In this document: positions 1 to 5,460 of the stretch, one piece after another
Layout: every line of letters begins with the position of its first letter
Position numbering within the stretch: the stretch's first letter is position 1
NCBI GenBank assembly: GCA_002338515.1
Contig: DDIL01000134.1
Coordinates: forward strand, 1 to 5,460
Length of the DNA: 5,460 nt
Source of the DNA: Glaciecola sp. UBA1851
Lineage (GTDB): Bacteria > Pseudomonadota > Gammaproteobacteria > Enterobacterales > Alteromonadaceae
Direction: 5' to 3'
The notes under the pieces: generated by a model
What the model was told of the DNA's origin: nothing
The model's database searches: none
Seen by the model: the letters and a program-made list of their open reading frames with translations, nothing else
Made by a program: the position numbers and the translations under genes

Positions 1-912
1 GAAGTTAATTTTCATAAAAGCACATTATTGTTATTTAACGGTGGCATGCCAGACGTGATATCAGTGCGCCATGATAAGAACTTGGAACGATTCCCAAGCA
101 CGTCTATGGCGCTAGGCATTATCGAACCCGAAGATTTCGACCCGGGTATTATTACACTCGAAACACACCCTATCAAAAACCTCTTTTTCTTCAGTGATGG
201 GCTAATAGAACAACAAAATCTATTTGGAGAAGAATTTGGCATGAAAAGAGCCATTGAGATATTAGAAGGGCGAGATAACAAAGAGCCACTTCTCAGCAGA
301 ATGGTCAACTATTTCACTGTGTTTAACGAGATGAATGAATTGCAGGATGATTTGTCAATTTGCGACTTACAAGTAGACGCCTTGATGGATAAACATACAT
401 ATGAAGAAAAATCAGAACATACAAGGAAAGCTGGCAACATACTTGCATCTGTAGAAATACAGGGCGGTTTAATTGCAGAAACCGACATAATTGGAATTTT
501 TGACAGCTTAATGCGATGTGTAGATGTAGTGGGTGATTTACGTCAAAAGGCATTCACTGTATTCGCAGAACTCATCAGTAACGCACTTGATCACGGTATT
601 TTAGATTTAGATTCAAACCTTAAAAACGACTTTGCTGGATTTGCCGATTATTTGGCACTGAAAGAAGAGCGTTTAGCAAACATGAAAGATGCCGATAAGT
701 TAACAATGACGTTCGGCTTCAACCCAACTACAGAAGAATTGAAATTTTCAATAATCGACAGTGGTAGCGGTTATGACCTTAACATGACCGGAAACATGGA
801 TGATTCAAAGCTCTCTGGAAGAGGGTTAGCACTTATTAATAAACTTTGTAAACAAATCGATGTGGAAGCCCCTGGCAATAACACATCAGTACTTTTAAAG
901 CGGGATATTTAA
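1..912 (+). CDS. CrsR/HsbR-type partner-switch regulator: SpoIIE-type PP2C phosphatase + RsbW-like kinase (5' end missing)
   Basis: The reading frame is open from base 1, so the start lies upstream; 303 codons are visible, ending in TAA at 910-912. Visible residues 1-125 are the C-terminal half of a SpoIIE/PP2C serine phosphatase domain: NGGMPDV (13-19), FFFSDGLIE with metal-binding Asp66, GEEFG (76-80), and the terminal metal-ligand motif QDD (Asp116/117). Residues about 160-303 are a GHKL ATPase of the RsbW/SpoIIAB kinase type: N box ELISNALDHG (Asn194, His198), G1 box DSGSG (253-257) and G2 box GRGL (273-276). In HsbR and CrsR the same pair follows an N-terminal receiver domain; the phosphatase dephosphorylates a STAS anti-anti-sigma partner, and the kinase domain phosphorylates it or binds the sigma factor or anti-sigma target. 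All catalytic residues in view are intact, so both activities are predicted. It is cytoplasmic, with no membrane segment seen. The downstream cheY follows after 3 bases, implying co-transcription. The receiver domain and the identity of the partner are inferred, since neither is in the window. Confidence 0.88.
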   Translation, partial: EVNFHKSTLLLFNGGMPDVISVRHDKNLERFPSTSMALGIIEPEDFDPGIITLETHPIKNLFFFSDGLIEQQNLFGEEFGMKRAIEILEGRDNKEPLLSRMVNYFTVFNEMNELQDDLSICDLQVDALMDKHTYEEKSEHTRKAGNILASVEIQGGLIAETDIIGIFDSLMRCVDVVGDLRQKAFTVFAELISNALDHGILDLDSNLKNDFAGFADYLALKEERLANMKDADKLTMTFGFNPTTEELKFSIIDSGSGYDLNMTGNMDDSKLSGRGLALINKLCKQIDVEAPGNNTSVLLKRDI

Positions 913-915
913 TCA

Positions 916-1281
916 ATGAACAAACACATATTGGTAGTAGATGATTCGCCATCTATCCGTCAAATGGTTCAAGTAACTCTGAAATCAGCCAGATATCAAG
1001 TTACGACAGCGGAAGATGGACAAGCAGCATTAGATTTATGTAAGCGCATGCAGTATGACTTTGTGATTACTGATCAGAACATGCCACGCATGGATGGACT
1101 AACGCTTATTAAATCATTAAGAAGCCTAGGTAGCTATCGCTCAACCCCTATTGTTGTGCTTACCACTGAAGCGAGTGACTCAATGAAAGCGCAAGGCCGA
1201 GCGGCTGGCGCAACCGGCTGGATGGTGAAACCATTTGACCCTCAAAAGTTATTGACCGTAGCGGCCAAGGTTTTGAATTAA
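916..1281 (+). CDS. cheY: Single-domain chemotaxis response regulator CheY
   Basis: A 121-residue protein that is a receiver domain only, the usual CheY size. It would be phosphorylated by the CheA encoded next door and act as the diffusible output of the array. The acidic pocket is Asp9-Asp10, the phosphoacceptor is Asp53 (in VITDQNMPRMDG), the switch threonine is Thr83 (VVLTTEA) and the conserved lysine is Lys105 (WMVKPF). The position matching the switch Tyr106 of E. coli CheY is Trp102. There is no output domain after the receiver, which ends at Asn121. The ATG at 916 is the only sensible start; it lies 3 bases after the previous stop, with a weak GCGGGA purine run (900-905) about 10 bases upstream, so translation is probably coupled. 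Because of Trp102 and the neighbouring partner-switch gene, its target need not be the flagellar motor: it could serve as a phosphate sink or act on another protein. Family assignment is secure; the target is not known from this sequence. Confidence 0.95.
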   Translation: MNKHILVVDDSPSIRQMVQVTLKSARYQVTTAEDGQAALDLCKRMQYDFVITDQNMPRMDGLTLIKSLRSLGSYRSTPIVVLTTEASDSMKAQGRAAGATGWMVKPFDPQKLLTVAAKVLN

Positions 1282-1324
1282 ACAGCAGTATGAGCCATTA
1301 ATGCAAGAACAATAGCAAGCGATA

Positions 1325-1332
1325 GAGGAAAG
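1325..1332 (+). promoter_or_regulatory. Ribosome binding site of cheA
   Basis: GAGGAAAG lies a good distance before the ATG at 1338 (about 8 bases from the AGGA core). It decides for this ATG over the in-frame ATG four codons later (1350), which would be too far away. The 56-base gap between cheY and cheA shows no clear promoter or hairpin terminator; this site is the only signal I can support there. Confidence 0.75.
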
Positions 1333-1337
1333 TCAAT

Positions 1338-3398
1338 ATGTCAGTAGATATGAGTCAATTCTATGGCGTCTTCTTTGAAGAGAGCCAAGAACATCTAGAG
1401 GAGATGGAACATCTGTTGATGGAATTGTCTCTGGATGATCCCGATATTGAGGAACTCAATAGTATTTTCCGAGCCGCGCACTCCATTAAAGGAGGAAGTG
1501 GTGTTTTTGGTTTTGATGCGCTAACTGGCCTGACTCATGTGATGGAAAACATACTAGATTTGGCCCGTAAATTTGAACTGTCACTCACCAAAGTCATTGT
1601 TGATCAATTATTAGTGACGGTAGATACACTCAATCAAATTCTGGACTGTTATCAGAATGAAGAAGAGATTGATTGGGGCGCCATTGAAAAAGGTACCGCA
1701 GCATTAGAGGCTCTTTTAAAAGAGGACAATGCTGAAGATACGACTGCTGAAGCTGACGAAGGATTTGGTCTATATGATAATCCTGTGACTGAATCAGATG
1801 ACGATGATTTTGGCTTTTTTGATGATGTAAGTGTTGAAAATGAAGAAAAATCATATGGCTTTTATGAAGAAGAGTCACAAAAAACGGATGACAATTCAGA
1901 CGATGTAAATTCGTCTAATGACGATGATGAATGTTTTGGTTTCTTTGATGATGAACCCGCATCAACACAAGAAAACACTGTATCTCAAAGCAATGATAAC
2001 GAACCGAAAAATATTGCAAAAGACGTTGCTCCAGAGCAATCGGAATCGAATTCACAACAAGCTGATCAATCTACTTCGGCTGCAGTAGAAAACAAAACGG
2101 CAAAGATTAAAAGTGTTCCTCAAGTAGCATCCTCATCACCAAAAGCTTCTGCGAAAACGACAGCTAAAAAACCAAGTGCTGCTGCCAAAGCGAAATCTGA
2201 AACCAAAGAATCGAGTTCGATTCGTGTTGATACTCTGAAAATTGATTCGTTAGTCAATCTTGTAGGTGAGCTTGTTATTACACAGTCTATGATAAAAATT
2301 GTAGGCAAAGATGTGCATGGCGAAACTGAAGAAAAGCTAGACGGTGCGATTATTGAGCTATCTAGAAATATTAGAGAAATTCAAGAAGCCGTCATGTCAA
2401 TGCGTATGCTTCCTATGTCATTTGCGTTTAATCGCTTCCCTCGAGTGGTAAGAGATTTAGCCGGTAAATTAGAAAAAGATATTGATTTAGTTATTGAAGG
2501 CGGGGCAACTGAGATAGATAAAGGCTTAATAGAAAAGCTAGTTGACCCATTAACCCATTTAATTCGAAACAGTATTGACCACGGCATAGAAATGCCGGAT
2601 ACCCGTGAAGCAATGGGTAAGTCTCGTAAAGGCACTGTAATTTTGGGCGCCGAACAAAGAGGCGGTAGCATTATCATTACTATCACCGACGACGGTGCAG
2701 GATTAAATAGAGAAAGAATCCTTGAAAAAGCCATGAGCAATGGTTTAGACGTAAGTGAGGATATGCCAGACGAAAAAGTATGGCCACTTATTTTCGAAGC
2801 CGGATTCTCCACTGCCGAAGCCGTTACTGATGTATCCGGTCGTGGTGTGGGAATGGATGTGGTAAGAAGAAACATCGAATCAATTGGCGGTATGGTGGAA
2901 ATTGAAAGTCATCAAGGCGTGGGCAGTGTATTTAGAATTCGACTACCACTTACACTAGCCATAGTCGATGGCATGTGCGTGTCGGTCGCAGACCAAACTT
3001 TCGTTGTACCTCTAACTAATATTATTGAATCAATGCAACCTACTCATGACCAACTCAAAACCATTGGCAATGACCACTTACTATGGGTAAGAGGTGAATA
3101 TTGGCCACTTGTTTCAATGTACCAGATGATGGGAATAGACAATGCCATCACGACCCCAACCGACGCTATTGTTGTGCTAGTAGAAACAAGCAGAAAACGC
3201 TTTGGGATATTAGTCGATTCGTTAGAGGGTCAACAACAAGTAGTGATTAAAAGTTTAGAGCAACATTATAAACGCGTACCCGGAGTGGCAGGTGCCACTA
3301 TTATGGGTGACGGCAGCGTAGCCATGATATTAGACGTCGAATCAATTGCGTCAGATGTTCAAAACCTTGTTCCGCAGGAGGTATCAATTGCAAGCTAG
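1338..3398 (+). CDS. cheA: Chemotaxis histidine kinase CheA without a recognisable P2 domain
   Basis: A 686-residue cytoplasmic histidine kinase, slightly longer than E. coli CheA (654). P1 (HPt) spans about 1-115 with phosphorylated His48 in RAAHSIKGGSG. Residues about 130-292 are a low-complexity linker, acidic up to about 245 and then Ala/Ser/Lys-rich and basic, where other CheA proteins carry the CheY-binding P2 domain; I see no P2 signature. P3 (dimerisation) begins near 293 (IRVDTLKIDSLVNLVGELV) and runs to about 365. P4 (ATPase) has the N box DPLTHLIRNSIDHG (His407, Asn411), G1 box DDGAG (451-455), F box FEAGFST (486-492) and G2 box GRGVGMD (501-507). P5, the CheW-like regulatory domain, runs from about 541 to the end. 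All catalytic residues are present, so it should autophosphorylate and pass phosphate to CheY and probably CheB. Array assembly would use P5 with the CheW and receptor encoded downstream. The end overlaps cheW by 11 bases. Function is confident; how CheY docks without P2 is open. Confidence 0.96.
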   Translation: MSVDMSQFYGVFFEESQEHLEEMEHLLMELSLDDPDIEELNSIFRAAHSIKGGSGVFGFDALTGLTHVMENILDLARKFELSLTKVIVDQLLVTVDTLNQILDCYQNEEEIDWGAIEKGTAALEALLKEDNAEDTTAEADEGFGLYDNPVTESDDDDFGFFDDVSVENEEKSYGFYEEESQKTDDNSDDVNSSNDDDECFGFFDDEPASTQENTVSQSNDNEPKNIAKDVAPEQSESNSQQADQSTSAAVENKTAKIKSVPQVASSSPKASAKTTAKKPSAAAKAKSETKESSSIRVDTLKIDSLVNLVGELVITQSMIKIVGKDVHGETEEKLDGAIIELSRNIREIQEAVMSMRMLPMSFAFNRFPRVVRDLAGKLEKDIDLVIEGGATEIDKGLIEKLVDPLTHLIRNSIDHGIEMPDTREAMGKSRKGTVILGAEQRGGSIIITITDDGAGLNRERILEKAMSNGLDVSEDMPDEKVWPLIFEAGFSTAEAVTDVSGRGVGMDVVRRNIESIGGMVEIESHQGVGSVFRIRLPLTLAIVDGMCVSVADQTFVVPLTNIIESMQPTHDQLKTIGNDHLLWVRGEYWPLVSMYQMMGIDNAITTPTDAIVVLVETSRKRFGILVDSLEGQQQVVIKSLEQHYKRVPGVAGATIMGDGSVAMILDVESIASDVQNLVPQEVSIAS
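1761..1952 (+). repeat. Four degenerate FGFFDD-like motif copies encoded in the CheA linker
   Basis: Within cheA the acidic linker repeats an aromatic-Gly-aromatic-acid motif: GFGLYDN (residues 142-148), DFGFFDD (157-163), SYGFYEE (172-178) and CFGFFDD (199-205). The first three are spaced exactly 15 residues apart; the fourth comes 27 residues later. The codons differ between copies (for example GGC/GGT and TTT/TTC), so the resemblance is at protein level rather than a recent DNA duplication. Inferred role: short linear docking motifs, possibly replacing P2 for CheY binding, set in an otherwise disordered Asp/Glu-rich chain. Confidence 0.7.
3376..3382 (+). promoter_or_regulatory. Strong ribosome binding site of cheW, inside the end of cheA
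   Basis: AGGAGGT is a perfect match to the anti-Shine-Dalgarno sequence, located in the last codons of cheA and ending 5 bases before TTG at 3388. It is the main evidence for a TTG start of cheW, because no ATG or GTG exists at suitable distance in that frame. Confidence 0.85.
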
Positions 3399-3942
3399 TA
3401 CACAAACTAACGCACCTAAACAAGCTGGTGCTAACAGATCAGATTCTCAAGTTGCAGTTAACGCAAACGAGGTTCAACACGAATTTTTAACCTTTGTTCT
3501 AGGTAGTGAAAATTACGCACTAGACATAATGACGGTAAAAGAAATACGTGGCTATGAAGATGTCACAAAAATAGCCAATGCTCCTGCATATATTAAAGGT
3601 GTTCTCAACCTAAGAGGCGATATTGTGCCAATTGTTGATTTACGCTTAAAGTTTGATGTGGGTGAAGCGACATACGATGAATTTACCATTGTCATCATGC
3701 TAATGGTGGGTGAACGAATAGTTGGAATCGTGGTAGATGAAGTGAGCGATGTGATTAAAGTAAATGAATCAGATGTGAAAGCGCCACCGGAGTTTGGTGT
3801 GGCATTTGATAGCGCATATTTACATGGGCTCACATCAATTAATGATCAAATGATTATTTTGGTCAACATTCAAAAATTAATTTCAAGCGACGAGCTTGGA
3901 TTGTTGGATGCCAATGCAAATAAATCTCTGGAGCAAGAGTAG
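3388..3942 (+). CDS. cheW: Chemotaxis coupling protein CheW (TTG start)
   Basis: A 184-residue adaptor that links CheA P5 to receptor tips in the chemosensory array; it has no enzymatic activity. The CheW (SH3-like) domain begins near residue 32 (EFLTFVLGSENYALDIMTVKEIRGY) with the family hallmark GVLNLRGDIVPIVDLR at 71-86, including the NLRG turn (74-77) whose arginine is a known CheA/receptor contact in CheW. Residues 1-30 are a polar Gln/Asn/Ala-rich extension with no recognised domain, followed by the normal domain and a short acidic tail. I chose the TTG at 3388 because AGGAGGT sits exactly 5 bases upstream. The in-frame ATG at 3346 lies before that site, deep inside cheA, and would add 14 unlikely residues (MRQMFKTLFRRRYQ). 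The next in-frame ATG falls inside the domain. The gene overlaps the cheA stop by 11 bases, and the receptor gene starts one base after its stop, both signs of translational coupling. Confidence 0.94.
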   Translation: MQASTQTNAPKQAGANRSDSQVAVNANEVQHEFLTFVLGSENYALDIMTVKEIRGYEDVTKIANAPAYIKGVLNLRGDIVPIVDLRLKFDVGEATYDEFTIVIMLMVGERIVGIVVDEVSDVIKVNESDVKAPPEFGVAFDSAYLHGLTSINDQMIILVNIQKLISSDELGLLDANANKSLEQE

Positions 3943-3943
3943 T

Positions 3944-5460
3944 ATGAAAATTTTAAGCTTGTTTGATAACGTCAAACTGCCATTAAAAATGTCTATTATT
4001 GGGCTTTTGGCAGTCGCTGGGCTTGCCTTGCCCACATACTATTACACCCAACTATCTCTGGAAAATCAGTCTTCAGCGCAAGTTGAATTACAAGGTATAC
4101 AGCCAACTTCAATGATGGTAAAACTGAAAAAGGTAATGGCCGAGCACAGAGGTATGTCAGCGGCATTACTTAATGGGGATTCAAGTAAAGCTTCTGCGGT
4201 TAGTAACAAAGCTCGAGAAGTGGATGACCAATTTAAACGTGTAGAGAATGCGTTAAGTATTGTCTCAAAAGATTCTGGCATTCTGCGCAGTTTCAGTGAC
4301 GTTAAATCTGACTGGAATGGTATTAAAAATAGAGTTAGCTCAGGGCAAATTGCGCCTGCTGATTCCTTTGCTCAGCATTCAAAAATGCTTCAAAACAGCG
4401 ATTTAATTATATCTGAATTATCAAAATATTTCTTATTAAGCTATGACCCCGCTGCGGCTAGCTACCACACTATTATTGCCAATTATCAAAATTTACCAAG
4501 ATTAGCCGACTCCTTAGGTAAAATTCGAGGGGCAGGTGCAGGCGTACTGACGACAACTGAAGTATCTGAATCTAGAAGAGCGGCGATACAAGGCTTCTTA
4601 AATAACCTTGAATCCCCATTGCAAGATTTAAAATACAACATGAATTCAGCTGCAGAGGCTGACTCTCGATTCAACAAACTATCACAAGACGCTGATGGAT
4701 TAACTAACACAGTCGTTCGGTTATCTGAATTAGCTAGGTCAGAAATAATATCACGTGATGTAACAACCTATAATGCGACTAACTTTTTTAATGAATTTTC
4801 AAGCGCTATTAACGAGTTATATAAATTACATGACGGTAGCATTGCATTGTTAACAACGGTAATTGAAGAACGCTCAAATAATGCAGCTAGCGAAAGAGCG
4901 ACCACACTTACCTTTATAACTGGTTTAGTGCTTATTAGCGCCGTTGTTGGTTTCTTTATTGTTGTATCATTAAAACGCTCAACTACCCGTTTAATTGGAT
5001 TTTTCTCTGAAATCTCACAAGGTAACTTTGCGTTAGAATTTAACACATCTAGAAAAGATGAAATGGGTATCTTGGAAAATGAACTTTCAAACTTAAATGC
5101 TCAATTAGCCGCATCAGCAGAAGTAGCAATAGAAGCATCGCGCGTTAAACAAGCATTAGACAACAGTTCTACCTGCTTTATGATGTCTAATTCAGATCGC
5201 GAAATCACCTATATGAATGACTCGGTTTACACAATGCTGAAAAAATGTGAAGCCGATATCCGCAAAGACTTACCTCAGTTTAATGTCGAAACACTTATTG
5301 GCACTAGAATTGATAGCTTCCATAGTAATCCAGCGCATCAACATAAAGTGTTAGATCAACTAAAAAGTGTTCATAAAGCAAAATTAGAACTTGGTGGGTA
5401 CTCATTCCAGTTAAATATTAATCCAATTCGGGATGAAGACGGGAATGACCTAGGTAACTC
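3944..5460 (+). CDS. Methyl-accepting chemotaxis protein with periplasmic helical sensor, HAMP and PAS domain (3' end missing)
   Basis: An open frame of 505 complete codons with no stop, running off the right edge. A short basic N terminus is followed by a first membrane segment at about 16-34 (MSIIGLLAVAGLALPTYYY), a periplasmic region about 36-318 predicted to be mostly helical, and a second membrane segment at about 322-343. Then comes HAMP (about 344-397, containing ISQGNFALEF and DEMGILENEL) and a PAS domain from about 400 (VKQALDNSSTCFMMSNSD, then YMNDSVYTML and PAHQHKVLDQL) that is still running at the edge. The early periplasmic stretch AEHRGMSAALLNGD resembles the first helix of NIT-type (nitrate/nitrite-sensing) and related helical bundles; this is a resemblance only, and the ligand is unknown. 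The methylation helices and CheW-binding tip must lie beyond the window, so the receptor call rests on architecture, on the PAS family typical of PAS-containing chemoreceptors, and on position after cheW. The ATG at 3944 follows the cheW stop by one base; GGAG at 3930-3933 is a plausible ribosome site within cheW. Confidence 0.9.
   Translation, partial: MKILSLFDNVKLPLKMSIIGLLAVAGLALPTYYYTQLSLENQSSAQVELQGIQPTSMMVKLKKVMAEHRGMSAALLNGDSSKASAVSNKAREVDDQFKRVENALSIVSKDSGILRSFSDVKSDWNGIKNRVSSGQIAPADSFAQHSKMLQNSDLIISELSKYFLLSYDPAAASYHTIIANYQNLPRLADSLGKIRGAGAGVLTTTEVSESRRAAIQGFLNNLESPLQDLKYNMNSAAEADSRFNKLSQDADGLTNTVVRLSELARSEIISRDVTTYNATNFFNEFSSAINELYKLHDGSIALLTTVIEERSNNAASERATTLTFITGLVLISAVVGFFIVVSLKRSTTRLIGFFSEISQGNFALEFNTSRKDEMGILENELSNLNAQLAASAEVAIEASRVKQALDNSSTCFMMSNSDREITYMNDSVYTMLKKCEADIRKDLPQFNVETLIGTRIDSFHSNPAHQHKVLDQLKSVHKAKLELGGYSFQLNINPIRDEDGNDLGN

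Noticed and set aside
12..308. Minus-strand open frame opposite the phosphatase gene
   Set aside because: It is antisense to conserved phosphatase motifs, with no domain resemblance or convincing start signal.
28..912. Complete gene starting at the TTG at 28
   Set aside because: The frame is open to base 1, and the protein there is the middle of a SpoIIE phosphatase domain, so the true start must be upstream of the window.
1252..1281. Possible internal promoter before cheA (TTGACC at 1252-1257)
   Set aside because: The -35-like box is good, but no acceptable -10 box occurs 16-18 bases later (GAATTA / AATTAA are poor), and it lies in conserved cheY coding sequence.
1282..1337. Terminator, small RNA or small gene between cheY and cheA
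   Set aside because: No stable inverted repeat with a T run is visible, only tiny frames of three to four codons, and the operon clearly continues with a strong ribosome site.
1803..1952. Recent DNA tandem duplication in the cheA linker
   Set aside because: The similar segments differ in codon choice and spacing, so similarity at protein level is the better explanation than a nucleotide repeat.
2381..2875. Minus-strand open frame of 164 codons opposite cheA
   Set aside because: It is fully antisense to the highly conserved P3/P4 region of cheA, and its translation shows no recognisable domain; it is a shadow of the coding strand.
3346..3387. Extended cheW start at the ATG at 3346
   Set aside because: It lies inside cheA P5, has no ribosome site, and the perfect AGGAGGT site sits downstream of it, directly before TTG at 3388.

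Overview
The window is one tightly packed, single-direction (+ strand) chemosensory operon fragment. It holds five genes with no mobile element, RNA gene, CRISPR array or convincing terminator. The AT-rich base use, the protein sequences and the gene order suggest a marine gammaproteobacterium of the Alteromonadales type (Shewanella / Alteromonas / Glaciecola-like). This placement is inferred from recognition of families and gene order, not from a search.

Layout. Positions 1-912 hold the C-terminal part of a protein whose beginning lies upstream: the end of a PP2C/SpoIIE-type serine phosphatase domain followed by an RsbW-like HATPase (anti-sigma/serine kinase) domain. This is the arrangement of the HsbR (Pseudomonas) and CrsR (Shewanella) partner-switch regulators. 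It is followed after 3 bases by a single-domain CheY (916-1281), then a 56-base gap with a strong ribosome binding site, then CheA (1338-3398). CheW (3388-3942) overlaps the end of cheA by 11 bases and starts at a TTG placed 5 bases after a perfect AGGAGGT. One base after cheW begins a methyl-accepting chemotaxis protein (3944 to beyond 5460) with two membrane segments, a periplasmic helical domain, HAMP and a PAS domain. Its methylation/signalling domain lies off the window.

How the genes work together. The receptor, CheW and CheA would form the membrane-associated signalling array. CheA autophosphorylates on His48 and passes phosphate to CheY Asp53. The gene at the left edge probably receives a signal through an upstream receiver domain (not visible) and controls an anti-anti-sigma STAS protein by dephosphorylation and phosphorylation. 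The order (partner-switch regulator)-cheY-cheA-cheW-mcp resembles, from memory, the Che1 locus of Shewanella oneidensis containing crsR. The cluster may therefore connect chemosensory signalling with general-stress sigma factor control; this is an inference.

The least ordinary features are the linkage of the partner switch to a che operon, a P2-less CheA linker carrying four spaced FGFFDD-like motifs, the TTG start of cheW, and tryptophan in place of the switch tyrosine of CheY.
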